Notes: generated by a model from the letters alone, not told the origin. 64,000 nucleotides of DNA from Ananas comosus (GCF_001540865.1 NC_033622.1:4166321-4230320), one strand, 5' to 3'; shown: positions 8,612-21,338, counted from the first letter of the stretch. Numbers and translations: made by a program.

Positions 8612-11600
8612 ATGGCTATGGCGGCGGAGAAGGAATCGACGGGTGAGGTGGATCTGGAATCGGCTCTCCTCCCCTCCTCCTCCGTCGAGTCCCTCCCCCT
8701 CCTCGCGCACTCCACTCGTTCGCGGCAGCATTCCCACCTCCGCTCCCTCCGCCGCTCCGCCTCCAACACCACCTCCCAGATCGCCATCGTCGGCTCCGAC
8801 CCCTGCCCGATCGAGAGCCTCGACTACGAGTCCGTCCTCCTCTCGCGACTGCTGTTGGTAATTTTCGGTTGGTTTCGGCGATTGCTGCGGGGGACTGACT
8901 GAGATTTTGTTGGCTTTGAGTTTTTTTTTTTTGGCGACGGCAGGCTGATCGAGAACGAGGAGTTCTTGCAGCAGGACTGGCGCTCCCGCGGCCGCGCCCA
9001 CATCCTCCGCTACGTCGTCCTCAAGTGGACTCTCTGCTTCCTCCTCGGCGCCCTCGCCGGCGCCGCCGGCTTCCTCACCAACCTCGCCATCGAGAACATC
9101 GCCGGCGTCAAGTTCGTCGTCACCTCCAACATGATGCTCGCCGACAGGTAACCAACGCCGCCCCAGACCGAGATTTCTCGATTCCGTCCCTTCTTTTGTT
9201 TATCATTATGCGCGCGGCAGGCGCGGATTTGATTCATTTTTTTGGCCTGAAGGCATTTGTGGGCGTTCGGAGTGTTCGCGGCGTCGAATTTCGTGCTCAC
9301 GATGTTCGCGGCCGTCATCACGGCGTTTTTCGCGCCGGCGGCTGCGGGGTCGGGCATACCGGAAGTGAAGGCCTACTTGAATGGGGTTGATGCTCCTGAA
9401 ATTTTCTCGCCGCGGACATTGGCGGTCAAGGTGAGCGCTTGTAGATTAGTCCCGATTTGGGTGGGTGCTCCTTCGCGTGCAATTTCTTAGACAAATCGCA
9501 AACTACTTGATTGTTCTCTTTCTCAAAAGTTAAATAAAGTTTTTTAAATTATTAACTGAACAATCGATAATCTGGCTTGAACTTTTCGTCAAGTCTTTTA
9601 ATTGTCGATAGATAATATGTAACTATAACCTGATTGGAAAAATAGTTTTTGAAGTTCCTAATAGACCATACGTTTGAAGTTCGGGTGGTGACAACTAACG
9701 TGGCTAAAGCTTGGGGTGGTGATTTGTAATCTTGGTAGAGTTCAGGTGGTGATCTATAATTAGGCACAAGTTCAGGCAGTGTTTCCCATTGAAAGCCGGT
9801 AGATGCTATTGTGAAATTTTAACAAAAACTAATAGAAAATGGGTGATTGAAACGTATTGATTGTTTAGTTGGTAAATTTTAACTTCGCAAACCTAAGGTT
9901 TCGGAGGCTTCGGAGTTCTTTTCCCCTTTCATATTTGAGCTCCCCTCTTTCCATAACTTGCGTAACCGTAGGAAAACCTCTCTTTGTTTTGATTGCATCT
10001 GCAAACCCTCATTAATATATGTGTTGGTTATTTTGCATGCTTGTCTATTGGTTATGCTGTTTTTGTAGAAATGTTACATTGGGGTCTTATAATTCTTTGT
10101 TTATTTCTGTTGCAAGCCTAGAGCTAAAGAGGTTCTTTGATATGTTTATACATTTCAATCCATTAGATCCTGCTATGCACAAAAAGCTAGCGGGAAGGTG
10201 CTTGTGATATATGAGTACTAATAATTTTAAATGTGATGATACATATTCCTCATTTAGGAGGTAGTGCTAACAAAATTTGGAGCGACAAAACTGTTTGATT
10301 TGGATTTTGGCTCGAATCAACAGGTCGTGGGTTGCATTGCTGCGGTTTCGTCATCTCTGCATGTGGGCAAGGCAGGCCCATTGGTGCATACAGGTGCATG
10401 CATCGCATCCATACTGGGGCAGGGTGGGTCACGTAAGTATCGATTAACATGCAAGTGGCTGAGGTACTTCAAGAATGACAGAGATCGGAGGGACCTAGTT
10501 ACTTGTGGCTCTGCTGCTGGAGTTGCTGCTGCTTTTCGTGCACCTGTTGGTGGTGTCCTATTTGCCCTTGAAGCGGTGTCTTCATGGTACTCAACTATTT
10601 TCTTTAACTTTATCGTCTTTCCTGAAGTTTGATAGTTCTTTATCCTTCGACTTTAGTGGAGCTATCGATTTTATTGGTAAACTCTTTGTTTTTGTCAAGA
10701 AAGTCACCAAAATCTTAAACATATACTAATTCATCCCTTCAAGCATAGAAAACTTTTATTTTTTGTCTGTTCTTTGTCTATCAACTTAATAGTTACTTGG
10801 GTGTTAATTATCCTCTATTTTTTTTTTTTTTTTTGTTTTTTTCAAGGAATCCCAGTTATAATGATATGAAAAGGAAAGGAAAGGCGGCACTTTTTATTGT
10901 CGTGCAATATGTAGTCTAGTAAACGCGATCTTATTGACAGTTTCTTGATCAATCTGCAATTTGGCTCACTCTATCAGAACCTTTACTTTGCAGGTGGAGA
11001 AGTGCCCTACTATGGAGAGCATTCTTTACAACAGCTGTAGTTGCTGTTGTGCTAAGGGCTCTGATTGACATTTGCCACAGGGGCAAATGTGGCTTGTTTG
11101 GGAAGGGTGGCCTTATAATGTTTGATGTGACCTCAGATACCATCGCCTATCATTTACCTGACTTACCTCCGGTGATAATACTCGGAATCGGCGGGGGTAT
11201 ACTGGGCAGTTTTTACAATTTTTTTCTTGAAAAAGTTCTTCGGGCTTACAATCTCATCAATGAGTATGTACTATACTCTACTTGTTTACTTTATCATAGT
11301 TTGAAGGTGCTTTCATAGCACTATCTAAAAACCAACATGATCTTTTCTTGTTTAATATTCCTTGCTTTATTTGTAGGAAAGGCTATGGGTACAAATTGCT
11401 TCTTGCGGCAACTATCTCCATATGCACATCTTGCTGCATCTTTGGTTTGCCATGGCTTGCATCTTGTAGCCCCTGCCCAACAGGAATATCAGAAGCTTGC
11501 CCATCAATAGGAAGGTCTGGCAACTTCAAGAAGTTCCAATGCCCTCCAGACCATTACAACGATTTAGCTAGCTTACTCTTTAACACCAATGATGACACAA

Positions 11601-12803
11601 TAAGGAATCTTTTTAGTGCCGGGACTGATAATGTTTTCCAGATTTCTTCTATCCTACTCTTCTTTTTTACGTCCTATTTTCTGGGTATTTTCAGCTATGG
11701 AATTGCTGCACCTTCTGGCCTCTTCATACCTGTTATCTTAACGGGTGCAACTTATGGACGCCTTGTTGGGATGCTTATGGGCTCGCGCTCAACTTTAGAC
11801 CACAGCCTCTTTGCAGTTCTCGGGTCTGCTTCCCTTTTAGGCGGATCGATGAGAATGACAGTTTCTGTCTGTGTTATTCTTCTAGAATTAACTAACAATC
11901 TTCTCTTGCTTCCCCTAGTAATGCTGGTTCTTCTTATATCAAAAACAGTGGCAGATGCCCTCAATGCCAACATTTATGATATACTTGTCAAATTGAAGGG
12001 ATTTCCTTACTTGGAGACACATGCTGAGCCCTACATGAGGCAACTCACGGTCAGTGATGTTGTCACTGGCCCTTTGCTAATGTTCAATGGCATAGAGAAG
12101 GTTGGAAATATAGTCCACGTTCTAAAGACAACTGGTCATCATGGTTTCCCAGTGGTGGATGAGCCTCCTTTTTCGGATTCTTCTGTACTGTATGGTCTAA
12201 TTCTTAGGGCACATCTCCTTATTTTGTTAAAGAAGAGGGTGTTTCTTCCTAGCCGCTCACTTTTCGGGATAGATGTTTCGAAGCAGTTCTCTGCTGATGA
12301 TTTTGCCAAGCGTGGCTCGGGCAAGCATGATGATATTGAGGATATAAAGCTCACAGCAGAAGATATGGAAATGTTCATCGACTTGCATCCTTTTACAAAC
12401 ACTTCACCTTACACTGTTGTTGAGACCATGTCTTTGGCAAAGGCTCTCATACTTTTCCGCGAAGTTGGTTTAAGACACCTTTTGGTTGTTCCGAAGTCTT
12501 CCTCAGTAAGCAAACTTGCCTTCACGCTTAGAAGTCTCTTTTCTAGTTCTAAATGCGTTTACATGCTTAAGGCATTGGTTACTATTAATTTTTCTAGTAC
12601 TAATGATTAGCTATGTTTGTTTTGTTGATAACATTCCTGGTTGAAAATTTCTGCAGAGGGCACCCGTTGTTGGAATACTAACGAGGCACGATTTCATGCC
12701 CGAGCATGTACTGGGCTTACATCCTTCCCTCTTGAAGAGCAGATGGAAGAGATTGCGTTTTGGAAAGACTTCATTGAATAAAGTTTTTTGTGACCTGTGT
12801 TAA
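8612..12803 (+). CDS. CLC-c/g-like: Chloride channel/transporter of the plant CLC-c/CLC-g clade (seven exons)
   Basis: Exons 8612-8829, 8944-9147, 9253-9430, 10324-10586, 10994-11263, 11377-12505 and 12657-12803 splice to 802 codons. All introns are GT-AG and phases agree. CLC proteins are dimeric anion channels or H+-coupled exchangers of endomembranes; CLC-c/g members are known from the tonoplast. Visible motifs: cytosolic N-terminus with IESLDYE at ~68-73; GSGIPEVKAYLNG at 173-185 with Ser174 (chloride-type filter; nitrate-type members have Pro); GKAGP at 215-219; GGVLFALEA at 276-284; PSGLFIPVI in the later membrane part; two C-terminal CBS domains from about 597, ending RHDFMPEHVLGLHP. 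The gating glutamate is Ala217 and the proton glutamate position is Ala284 (spacing 67, as between E203 and E270 in Arabidopsis CLC-a). The exon 1 donor, GA|GTCCGT, is atypical. A donor at 8872 also keeps frame but adds 14 residues inside the conserved LDYE-LIEN segment. No frameshift or stop is seen. Confidence 0.94.
9431..10323 (+). other. CLC intron 3 (893 bp)
   Basis: The donor is AAG|GTGAGC and the acceptor AACAG|GTCG. The intron holds only low-complexity sequence, including a short run of GTTCAGGTGGTGAT-like degenerate repeats at 9670-9780. No nested gene or complete transposon is visible. Confidence 0.85.
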
Positions 12804-13250
12804 GGCATGAAGATTAGCATTCAAAATTTAACTTGGAGGAATAAAAGAACAGGCTTGAGGTTTTCTTCTCCAAACAGGAAGTAAGTTACTGTGTTTCTAA
12901 TTTTTCCTCTTCAAATGATGCGCATGAAGGAAACAGGCTTGTCCCTAGAATTTAGTGTTTCAGAGAAAGAGCTGGACCTTTCTGGAAGTTTAACAAATCT
13001 TTTGCTACAGATAGGGGAGGGTTCTGCTTTAGCAAAGCAGAAGCACATAAGTTGTTTTGCTTCCAGTACTCGTACATTGGCTTTTTTTTTTTTTTTTCCT
13101 CTCTTCCCGGCAATTGTATCATAGAAAATACAGCAGTCATTAGATACGTATTGGGAACTTAAAGAATCCATTTTTCCATCATAAAAGTTACTTTCTAGTA
13201 TGATGCATATAAGCACCATTAGTTCTAAAAGAACATCGAATGTTCTCTTT
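12804..13250 (+). other. Probable CLC 3' untranslated region
   Basis: Sequence after the TAA at 12801-12803. An AATAAA polyadenylation-type hexamer lies at 12840-12845, about 37 bp after the stop. A splice-donor-like GAAGTAAG at about 12878 leaves room for an alternative longer 3' UTR. No further CLC-homologous coding sequence is seen. Confidence 0.5.
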
Positions 13251-14285
13251 TGATCGCATGCTAGAAAAATTAATTAACTATTTGCTACATTGGGAATCAA
13301 GGCTCACTGAGAATTTGTTATAGTTCGATTAACTAACCGTCATCTGAGTAAAGAAGTTTTATTTGATGATAAAATGTTTTGAAATGATGCATCGAAGTAG
13401 AGTATGGCTTAGAAATTTGCATGCATTATGTGCATCATGCTTAAAAAGGTGGTGCTTTTCACAGTGAATCTGTAATTTCAGACATACCAAAAAGGAGATT
13501 TTTCTATGTATGCTTTGTACGAATTTCATGATGTAACTAGAGCGATTTTGCACTGAACTTTGTCCAATTATTCTCATACCTCGAGAATTTCGGCTACCAG
13601 GTTTTGCGAAGGATAGGTGTATATGACTTGACCTACTCACTCTCTGCTTACTGTTAAGGTCGTGGTAAGTTAAGATAGACATGAAGATAATCGCAAATTT
13701 TCTATTTTATGTCAGCTTGATTGATGTGATCATGAGGAATTTTCATGGTAAGTTAAGATAGACACGAAGATGATTGTAAAATTTCTATTGTATGTTAGCT
13801 TGATTGATGCGATCATCAAGGATTTGTGCATGCTTTGTTTGAAATACTTTGGTTGGCTGCATCATTCACAACTAGAGCAGGGCCGCGCTTCAGTTAGATA
13901 GTATTTCAGTCAATTAAGATATATAATTATTAAATTTTTAACATTGAAAAATTATAATTAAGAAAAAAAATCTATAAAGTATGCTTATATACATTATAAA
14001 AAATAACTTTTTTATAGTAATGTCTTATTTTTCAATATTGGAAGAGAATAACTTTATTGAAAAGTCCGATGAAATATAATAGTTTTGATTGCTATCCTAC
14101 AAATAATTTTTAATTAAAAAATTAAAATTGGAGGACTTATTGTAAATTGTCTTTGTGTCTTTACCTTGTTAAAATTGATCGAAACTATTGCATGCACCTA
14201 ATGTATATTAATATCCCATACACCGCAACTTATATTAAATAACAAACTTCATATCCGAAACTTAATAATTAATATTATAATATAT
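13251..14285. other. Intergenic, short direct repeat only
   Basis: No gene recognised. GTAAGTTAAGATAGACA(C/T)GAAGAT followed by a related TTGATTGATG segment occurs twice (about 13663-13735 and 13748-13815), a ~85-bp direct duplication. Confidence 0.6.
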
Positions 14286-14492
14286 ATTGAGCGCTAGAAT
14301 CACTTTTATAGTATTCACGTCATTGGTGCTTCTAGATTTTAACTTTGGATCTACTCCTTGATATTAATCAACCGTTGAGTCAAACACTATTCCCTACTCA
14401 CCTCATCATCCTAACGTTACATTTCTCCATCCAAGCGTTAAAAAATTCAACAAGCACCACACCTTATGTCTTTTGAGAATATTCTAGTTCAA
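14286..14492. mobile_element. MITE, 'TGGTGCTTGTAA' family, diverged copy
   Basis: Ends resemble copies 1 and 2: CATTGGTGCTTCTAGATTT on the left and AACAAGCACCACACCTTAT on the right, enclosing a short AT-rich body with CTACTCACCTCATCATCCTAAC. Confidence 0.6.
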
Positions 14493-14560
14493 CATATTAA
14501 GTATATAATATATATATAAATATATATATACATATATATAATATATATAGTATAATATAG
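14493..14560. repeat. (TA)n-rich low-complexity tract
   Basis: TATATA repeats around the left end of the next MITE. Similar TA tracts occur at 15300-15352 and 15675-15717. Confidence 0.85.
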
Positions 14561-14561
14561 A

Positions 14562-15097
14562 GGTTGGTAGCCTTATGGAACACACGTCCCTCCGTGCCTT
14601 CACTTTGTTTTTTGATGTTCGCACTTTCGAAATCGACGATCGTTCTCCCGTTAGTGGATCTAGAGCTATTGAAGTACCTAGAAAATAAATTTTGTCGATT
14701 TTCGATATCATTTGGGCCTAGTGGATCGAAGTCCTTCAAAATCAATAATTTTAATGGCCATGTGACCGGTTCAAGCTTAACGTGTAGGAATATTCCAAAT
14801 CGTATGAAATTTGGATAGAAATTCTTTATACCATATATAAACAAGATCAATATACTTTGATCGCTAAAATTAATGTCATATTCATGCATATTTTTGAATA
14901 TTTCTAATTTTCCAGTCGTTGATTTTGAGGGCCACTTCGATTCACTAGCAAATGAGTACTCGAAAAATCGCAAATTTATTTATCTAGATTGCAATACTCA
15001 GATCAATCTAACGAAGCCGATCGTCGATCCGAAAGTCCAACATCGAAAACGACTGAAGCACGGAGGCCCATCCGTGCTTCCATAAGCTACCAAGAGC
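14562..15097. mobile_element. MITE, 'CCGTGCTTCCATAAG' family, full copy
   Basis: Inverted ends: GGTTGGTAGCCTTATGGAA with CCCTCCGTGCCTTCA on the left; TCCGTGCTTCCATAAGCTACC on the right in complement. Both ends also carry a CGACGATCG / CGATCGTCG block. There is no transposase. A second half copy lies at 15127-15308. Confidence 0.7.
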
Positions 15098-15126
15098 GCA
15101 CTACTCTATATATATAATTATATTAT

Positions 15127-15308
15127 AGATTTTGAGCACTTCGATCCACCTAGCTAAGATAACTCGAGAAATCGCAAATTTATTTTCGAGATATTTCAAA
15201 CCTCTAGATCAAGTCTACATGAGCCGATTGTCGATTCGAGTCCAACATCTGAAAACACAAGTGGAAGCCGAGTCCCTCCGTGCTTCCATAAGCATCCTAG
15301 CCGAACAT
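15127..15308. mobile_element. MITE, 'CCGTGCTTCCATAAG' family, right-half copy
   Basis: It repeats only the right half of the 14562-15097 element: CGAGAAATCGCAAATTTATT, then CCGATTGTCGATTCG, ending CCCTCCGTGCTTCCATAAGC. The left half is missing. Confidence 0.65.
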
Positions 15309-15357
15309 CATATATATATAGAATATATAAGTATATATATATAATATATATCAGCAT

Positions 15358-15575
15358 GTGGTTAGAATACTTTTACAAGTAGCACCATGGGCGGTGCTTT
15401 AGCTGTTACGTCCTTGAGATGGAGAGAGTTGAGTGAGATGATTGGGTAAGGTGGGTAGGTTAGTGGTAGGTGAATACGCGTTTTAACGTCCAAGACTATT
15501 AGTACATAATAATAGATCCAATGGCGCCAAAACGCTGAATACACTATGGGGTGCATACTTGTAAAAGTATCCTAG
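15358..15575. mobile_element. MITE, 'TGGTGCTTGTAA' family, diverged copy
   Basis: Left end GGTTAGAATACTTTTACAAG; right end CTTGTAAAAGTATCCTAG, in inverted orientation. The body resembles the other copies (GTTGAGTGAGATGATTGGG region). Confidence 0.6.
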
Positions 15576-17205
15576 CTCAGCTCTCTCTCCCTCCTCTCTC
15601 TCTGTCTCCTCAAATCACATCTCTCTCCTCTGCAGGCAGGCACCCGCATGTCTTACCTCTTCTCTCTCTCTCTCTATATATAATTATAGTATATATATAA
15701 TATTAATATATATATAATGCCTAATTTGCATAAAAAATTCATAAGTTTTGAGTTTCACCAAACGTGACCGCTCTTTCATATTTTTGTAATTCCGGACCGA
15801 TTTTCAACAACTACCAAAAATATCCTTATTCTTCTCTCATCTCGTCTCACCTCTCTCTCATCCTCTCATCTCCTCTCCTCTCCCCCTTTTTTTTTTTTTT
15901 TCTCTCTCCGACCCTCATTGCGTTCTCCATCGCCTCCACAGCCTCGGCAATGGTAAGGAGGGCGACATCTTCTCCTTTTCCTCCATCTCCTCCTCTGCCG
16001 GCGCTTCTTTGTCGGCGCCGGCAGCCCTCGACGACGGTTACATGGGTGGCGCTGCATCCTCTTTCTCCACCTCCGCCTCCGCCTCCGCTAGCACCGAAGA
16101 AGGAGGAGAACTCGAAAAGGGCCTAGGTAAGGGCGGAGCGGACGGAGGCTATGAGGCCGTTGCCGAGGAGGTGCTCGTCGCCGCCCATAAGGGTGAGGAA
16201 AAAAGACGCACCCATCTCCAAAGAGCAAACAAAGATGCAGAGGGTAGAAAAAAAAATAAGAATAAAAGTAAAACATATATATATATTTTTCTCTTTAAAA
16301 GATCATTATATATCGTTTCTCCTATCGAAAAGTTTAAGAATCAGAGAAAAAGAAAGAAGAAGATGAAGGTTGCATTGTTAAAATAAAATTGCACTATTTT
16401 ACAAAAAAATTGCACTGTTTAATATGAACGTTATACTTTTTGAGATAAAAATTACACTTTTTGAAATAAAAATTGCACCATTTCGATAAAAATTACACCG
16501 TTTTAGAGAAAATTGCACTGTTCTCCGACCCTCATTGCCTCATCTTCTTCTTCTTCCTCTTTCCTTGATCCCCTCCTCCCCCTCCCACTCTGAGCCCTAT
16601 CGTTACCAACGCGACCCTCTCTACCCCGTGCATCGCATTAGAGTGTTGAAACACGAAAACAACCTACCTTCCTTTTTTTTTTCCTTCGTTTTTTTTTCTC
16701 ACCAACCCTCATCGCCTCCTCCACCGCCTCCGTGGCCCTCGGCAACTGTAACAAGAGCAGCGCTACCTCCTCTCCTCCATCTTCTCCTCCGCCGGTGCCG
16801 ACGGCCCTCAGCAACGGTAACGAGGGCGGCGCTGCTTCCTCTGCCTTCGCCTCAGCCTTCGCCGGTGTCGAAGAAGGAAAAGAAGAACTCGGAGTGAGCC
16901 AGAGTAAGGGCGGAGCGGACGGAAGCGATGACGTCGTTTCTGTGTTACGGGGCTCCGATGCGGCGCACGGGGTAAAGAGGCCGTATTGGTGAGGATGGGG
17001 GTCGGAGGGGGAAGAAGGGGTCAAGGAAAGAGGAAGAGGAGGAAGAAGAAGAAGAAAAAGAGACAATAAAGGTCGGAGAATAGTGTAATTTTCTCTGAAA
17101 TTGTGTAATTTTTGTCGAAAGAATGCAACTTTTATTTCAAAGAGTGTAATTTTCATCTCAAGCAGTATAACATTCATATTAAATAGTGCAATTTTTTTAT
17201 AAAAC

Positions 17206-20200
17206 TGTAATATACTGAACTTTAGCAAATTGCGAAGTTCGAGTATTAGAATAGTAATTGGAAATATTCTAGATCTTGTGAGGGGTTGTCAAGAGGTTTT
17301 CGGCATGTTACTTGAGTGATTAAGTGGCCGAAAAGCGAAAGTGCATTGGAATTTCAAGATTCTGTTTTTTGTATTGAGTACCGGTACCCCAAGGCCCGAG
17401 TACCGATACCCAATGCAGCAGAATGTGGATAAGGGTCTTTTTGGTAATTTCGCTTTGATGGTTATCCATTTAACCCCTAGCTCAACTCCCCCAGCTGGTT
17501 CTTATCATGTTTAAGTTGTGGAGGCACGGTAAGGCCCCTGGTTTCTCTCTCTATGGTTTTATTCCATTTTTGATGGAATTTTATGGATTTGAGCTTTTTC
17601 TCTTCTCTCCTTCTTATGTTTGCTGGTTGGGAGCTTCTTGGTGGTGCTGTTCAGTAGAGAAGAAGGTTTTGCTGAGGATTATTCTCCAAACAAGCCAGGG
17701 GTAAGCTTGGTTAGAAGTTAGAAGGGTAATCTCTACTTACTACCCTATGTATACATGATGTTGTTTGGATTTAAGCTTGTTTCTTTGCTTCTTTGCTGCT
17801 AGCTGGTTTGGGGAGGCTTGTAGCAGCTGTAGAAGAAGTGTTTTGGCTATGGTTTTTTGATCCTAATTCAGTAGGAGCTTTGAAAGGTGAGCTAACTACT
17901 ATTTGCACTAGTTTGATGTGGTAGTAGATGTTTTGGTGTAGTTCTTTGTGTTAGCTCGCAGCAGGTTGTGTGAACCCTGTTGTCTGAGTTTTGATGACTC
18001 ATGTGGGTTGGATTTAGTGTGCTCCAACCTGAATTGAAGTGGAGGTTTAATCTTGGCTCTATCCTAGGTGAGAATCTTGCCTAAACTAGGTTAATTTGAG
18101 AGGTTATATGTGAAGGCTTGGTTAAAGCTTTTAATTGATTTAGTATACTTGTTAGGGTATTTGGAGGCTAGCGAACATCTTCGCTCGTGAGATCGACAAG
18201 AGTCGACAGCGATTTGGTAGGTTTGACCTTACCAAAATGGGTGAATTTTCTCTATGTCTTCTTTGACATTAATAAGTTGTAATTCCTACATATTCATGTG
18301 AATATATGTTTGAATAAAGGTGTGCATGCATAAAACATACTTACCATATATGATTAAGTGGAATCCCTATGTAGTAGAGAAAAAGGGATTTTGGAAATAG
18401 CTTAATTAGCATGCTTTATATGAGATTAGTAAAACTTGTGTAGACAAGTTAGACATTGCATCATTCAATAGAGAATCAAGGCAAAGCTATGAATGGGACA
18501 CTTAGTGTAGTTTAACAACTAAGTGAAAAATGGTTATGATATTTAACTCTTAAGTTAAATTATGCTATTCCATGTTTTAGACATGACGACAGAAGTGCTA
18601 TGCATATTGCATATAACAAGATTATATCTTTGTATTGTGAAATGAATTGTTTAGAGATCATGTGTACGTAGAATACTTTATCTGAGGTTTTGTGTACTTG
18701 TGTAGACAAGCTGTTCATGGCATTCATATGATAGAATTAGCATGAATTTTATGCTGTTGAATAAGACCTAGTTAAATAACTAGAGTTGGACATAATGATG
18801 TAGATTCTGACATATGGGTTGTAAAATGATATACTTGTGTAGTCAAGTAGATGTATTTGTATAATACTTGTTTACTTCCTATAGTGGAGGTTTAGAAATA
18901 TAGAACATATGCCACGAGTTTGTATCAACAACATAGTGTGTCAGTGACTTTGACTTTTGTAGACCACTTTTCCTATGTATAGGAAGTAGTGAAAGGACTA
19001 TATGTGAGCATGCAGGTATAACCCGTTAGAATCATCAATATGATGTAGATTATGTATTTGTTTTAGTCATATTATCTATTAGTAAAAGTATGTCACCAAG
19101 TAGTTGGAAGTAAGATATGACTTGGTTATTAATAGTCGACCTTGAGTCGAAGTTGAGATTCCATGTTAGAGACATGATGATTGGGTATGAGACTTATGGA
19201 TCTTATGCTATGGATCACGCTTGCTTGCTAATGTGCTCATTCGCACATGCTTGTGAGGGTCGTGCCCCACAAGCCGGCACTTCGGAGTTGGCCTATGCGA
19301 CAGCAGATCGCTTGTATGACATTGAGCGCCGAAGTGGATTGCTGTGGGTAGTGTTGACTTCCACGGGGCCATTAGGCATGGCACGAGCCGGGACTTTACC
19401 ACGTATAAGTCTCTTGTTAATTGGGTTAATATAAATTAATGTAACCTTAGAGGACATAGTAGTAAAGATACTTTATGTCATTAGTTGAGATATATCTAGT
19501 AATGAACATACTAGAAGGTTGACATTCCTATTAGTAATGACAGTATTTACATGTTTACACTCCTGTTAGTGTAGGAAATAGCTATGTGGTATCATTAGCT
19601 AGTTAAACTGTGATAATGAATTTCTGCATGAATCATGACATATAGATAAAGATGAACAACTTGTAATGAGTATAAAATATCAACTGATATATGTATTGAT
19701 TAGTATGTATGACATGTTATAAAACATATCATGTTTAAGTAGGTTTATGATTGATTCATTGCATTTATTTACTGCACTTGTTCTACTTATTGTAGTTTAC
19801 TCGTGCGTCAGTTGACCTAGTGGTGTATTTTGCCACTCTTGGCTGCTTACCCACTGGGAACTACTGTTTAATAGTTCTCACATCCATTTGTTGGTTGTTT
19901 TTATGCAGAGCCTTCCATAGCGGGAAAGACTAGGGTTCGTGGCAAGGGATCGGCAACTAGCTAGAGCTCCTCGATGTTAAATAAATGAACCACACAAGCT
20001 TATTCTAGTTTAGTTCAGAGATGTATTTTGGGACTATTCAGGATGTACTTTATATTTTATGTTTTAAATTGTAATTGGTATTGTTTTAGTTTAAACTTAT
20101 AAACTTTTAGTTTTGCTCTGATTACCTGGTTAAGAAATTATGTTTTTGCTTGTTGATTTTAGACGCCTTGTGTACACGAGAGGTAGTGGTGTACACGGCG

Positions 20201-20249
20201 GGTCTGTGCACGTGGCTGGTGAGCTTCCACTGAAGTCCAGGGCGTGACA
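17206..20249 (+). mobile_element. Solo LTR, long-LTR Ty3-gypsy family 2 (3,044 bp)
   Basis: It starts TGTAATATACTGAAC and ends GGGCGTGACA. A perfect 5-bp duplication AAAAC lies at 17201-17205 and 20250-20254. There is no primer-binding site or coding domain, so this is a solo LTR. It is homologous over most of its length to the minus-strand LTR at 41914-45123. A donor-like GAAAG|GTGAGC (17887) precedes a hairpin (19856-19879) and an acceptor-like ATGCAG (19908). Short ORFs inside are not genes. Confidence 0.92.
19856..19908 (+). promoter_or_regulatory. Conserved LTR hairpin plus splice-acceptor-like site
   Basis: Stem GAACTA/TAGTTC (19858-19863 with 19872-19877), extended by a G-U and a G-C pair, then a T-rich run ending TTATGCAG. 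The same arrangement is present in the other five long LTRs of the window. Confidence 0.55.
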
Positions 20250-20880
20250 AAAACAGTGCAATTTTATTTTAACAGTATAAGCTTCATCATCTTCTTTCTT
20301 TTTCTCTGATTCTTAGACTTTTTGGTAGCAATAACGATATATAATGGTCTTTTAAAGAGAAAAAAAATTTTCTTTCTTTTTTTTTTTTTACTTTTTATTC
20401 CTATGTTTTCTACCCTTTGCATTTTTGTTCGTTTCTTGGAGATGGGCGTGTCTATTTTCCTCACCCTCACGGGCGGCAAGCACCTCCTCGATAATGACCT
20501 CATTGCCTCCATCCGCTCTGCCTCACTCGGGCCCATTTCGAGTACTTCTTCTCCGTCGTCGGCGGAAAAGGAGGTGGAGGTGGAGGAAGAGGAGGCGGCG
20601 CCGCCCTCGTTACCATCGCCGAGGGCTACCAGCGCCGGCGAAGGAGGAGATGGAGAAAGAGGAGATGATGCCCCCTTGTTACCGTTGCTGGTGGAGGAGG
20701 CGATGAGGGTCGGAGAGAAAAAAAAGGAACGAAGGAAAAAAAAATAAAAGAGAGAAAGAAATAATTGTATTTTGGTCAGTTTGTTGAAAATCCAGCCGAA
20801 TCTGCAAAGTCAGGAAAGACGGTCCAATTTTACAAGAGCTCAAAGCTTGTGGTTTTTTATGCAAATTGGTCATATATAAG

Positions 20881-21335
20881 CTACAAAGTCTAATAATTTA
20901 AATTATATTTAATAAATTAGATTTTAAAATCTCTACTAAACGGTTTTAAGTATGTGGTGATGTACATAAATACACCTGATACAGAGAATACTTAATAGGA
21001 TGCACTCATAATTCTAAGAAAGGAAAAGAATAAATCTTTGCTTGCAACTCGTGTATACTAATGCTCCATATACCTCACAGTATATTAAATGATTGATAAA
21101 ATATTTCATAATTAGTGTTCTAAAATAAAATAAAATATAAAATATTTAAATAATTTAGTATATAGTATCAATTTATTTTTAATGTATATTTTAGAGTCGG
21201 TCTATAGTGCAATCACTGCATCCAAATTTTCATTCGACATTTGACAATAGCTTATTAGTTCATTGATCAACGGGTGACGTGTTTTTTTTTATTTTTTGGA
21301 TGTGACCCAACTATACTGAGAATTTATATAGAACT
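20881..21335. other. AT-rich spacer, nothing recognised
   Basis: AT-rich DNA between two mobile elements. No gene or RNA is visible. Confidence 0.6.
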
Positions 21336-21338
21336 CTA

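Larger units (their letters stand above)
15719..20871. mobile_element. Long-TIR foldback element, copy 2, split by a solo LTR
   Basis: The left end (CTAATTTGCATAAAAAATTC) and the right end (TTTTTTATGCAAATTGGTC) are inverted, as are the next blocks (CGGACCGATTTTCAACAA versus TTGTTGAAAATCCAGCCG). It is the same family as 1685-3667. Flanks ATATATAAT (15710-15718) and ATATATAAG (20872-20880) match 8 of 9. Inside 16510-17100 there is an extra inverted unit, CTCCGACCCTCATTG versus GGTCGGAGAA. Removing the inserted LTR leaves about 2.1 kb. Confidence 0.78.
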
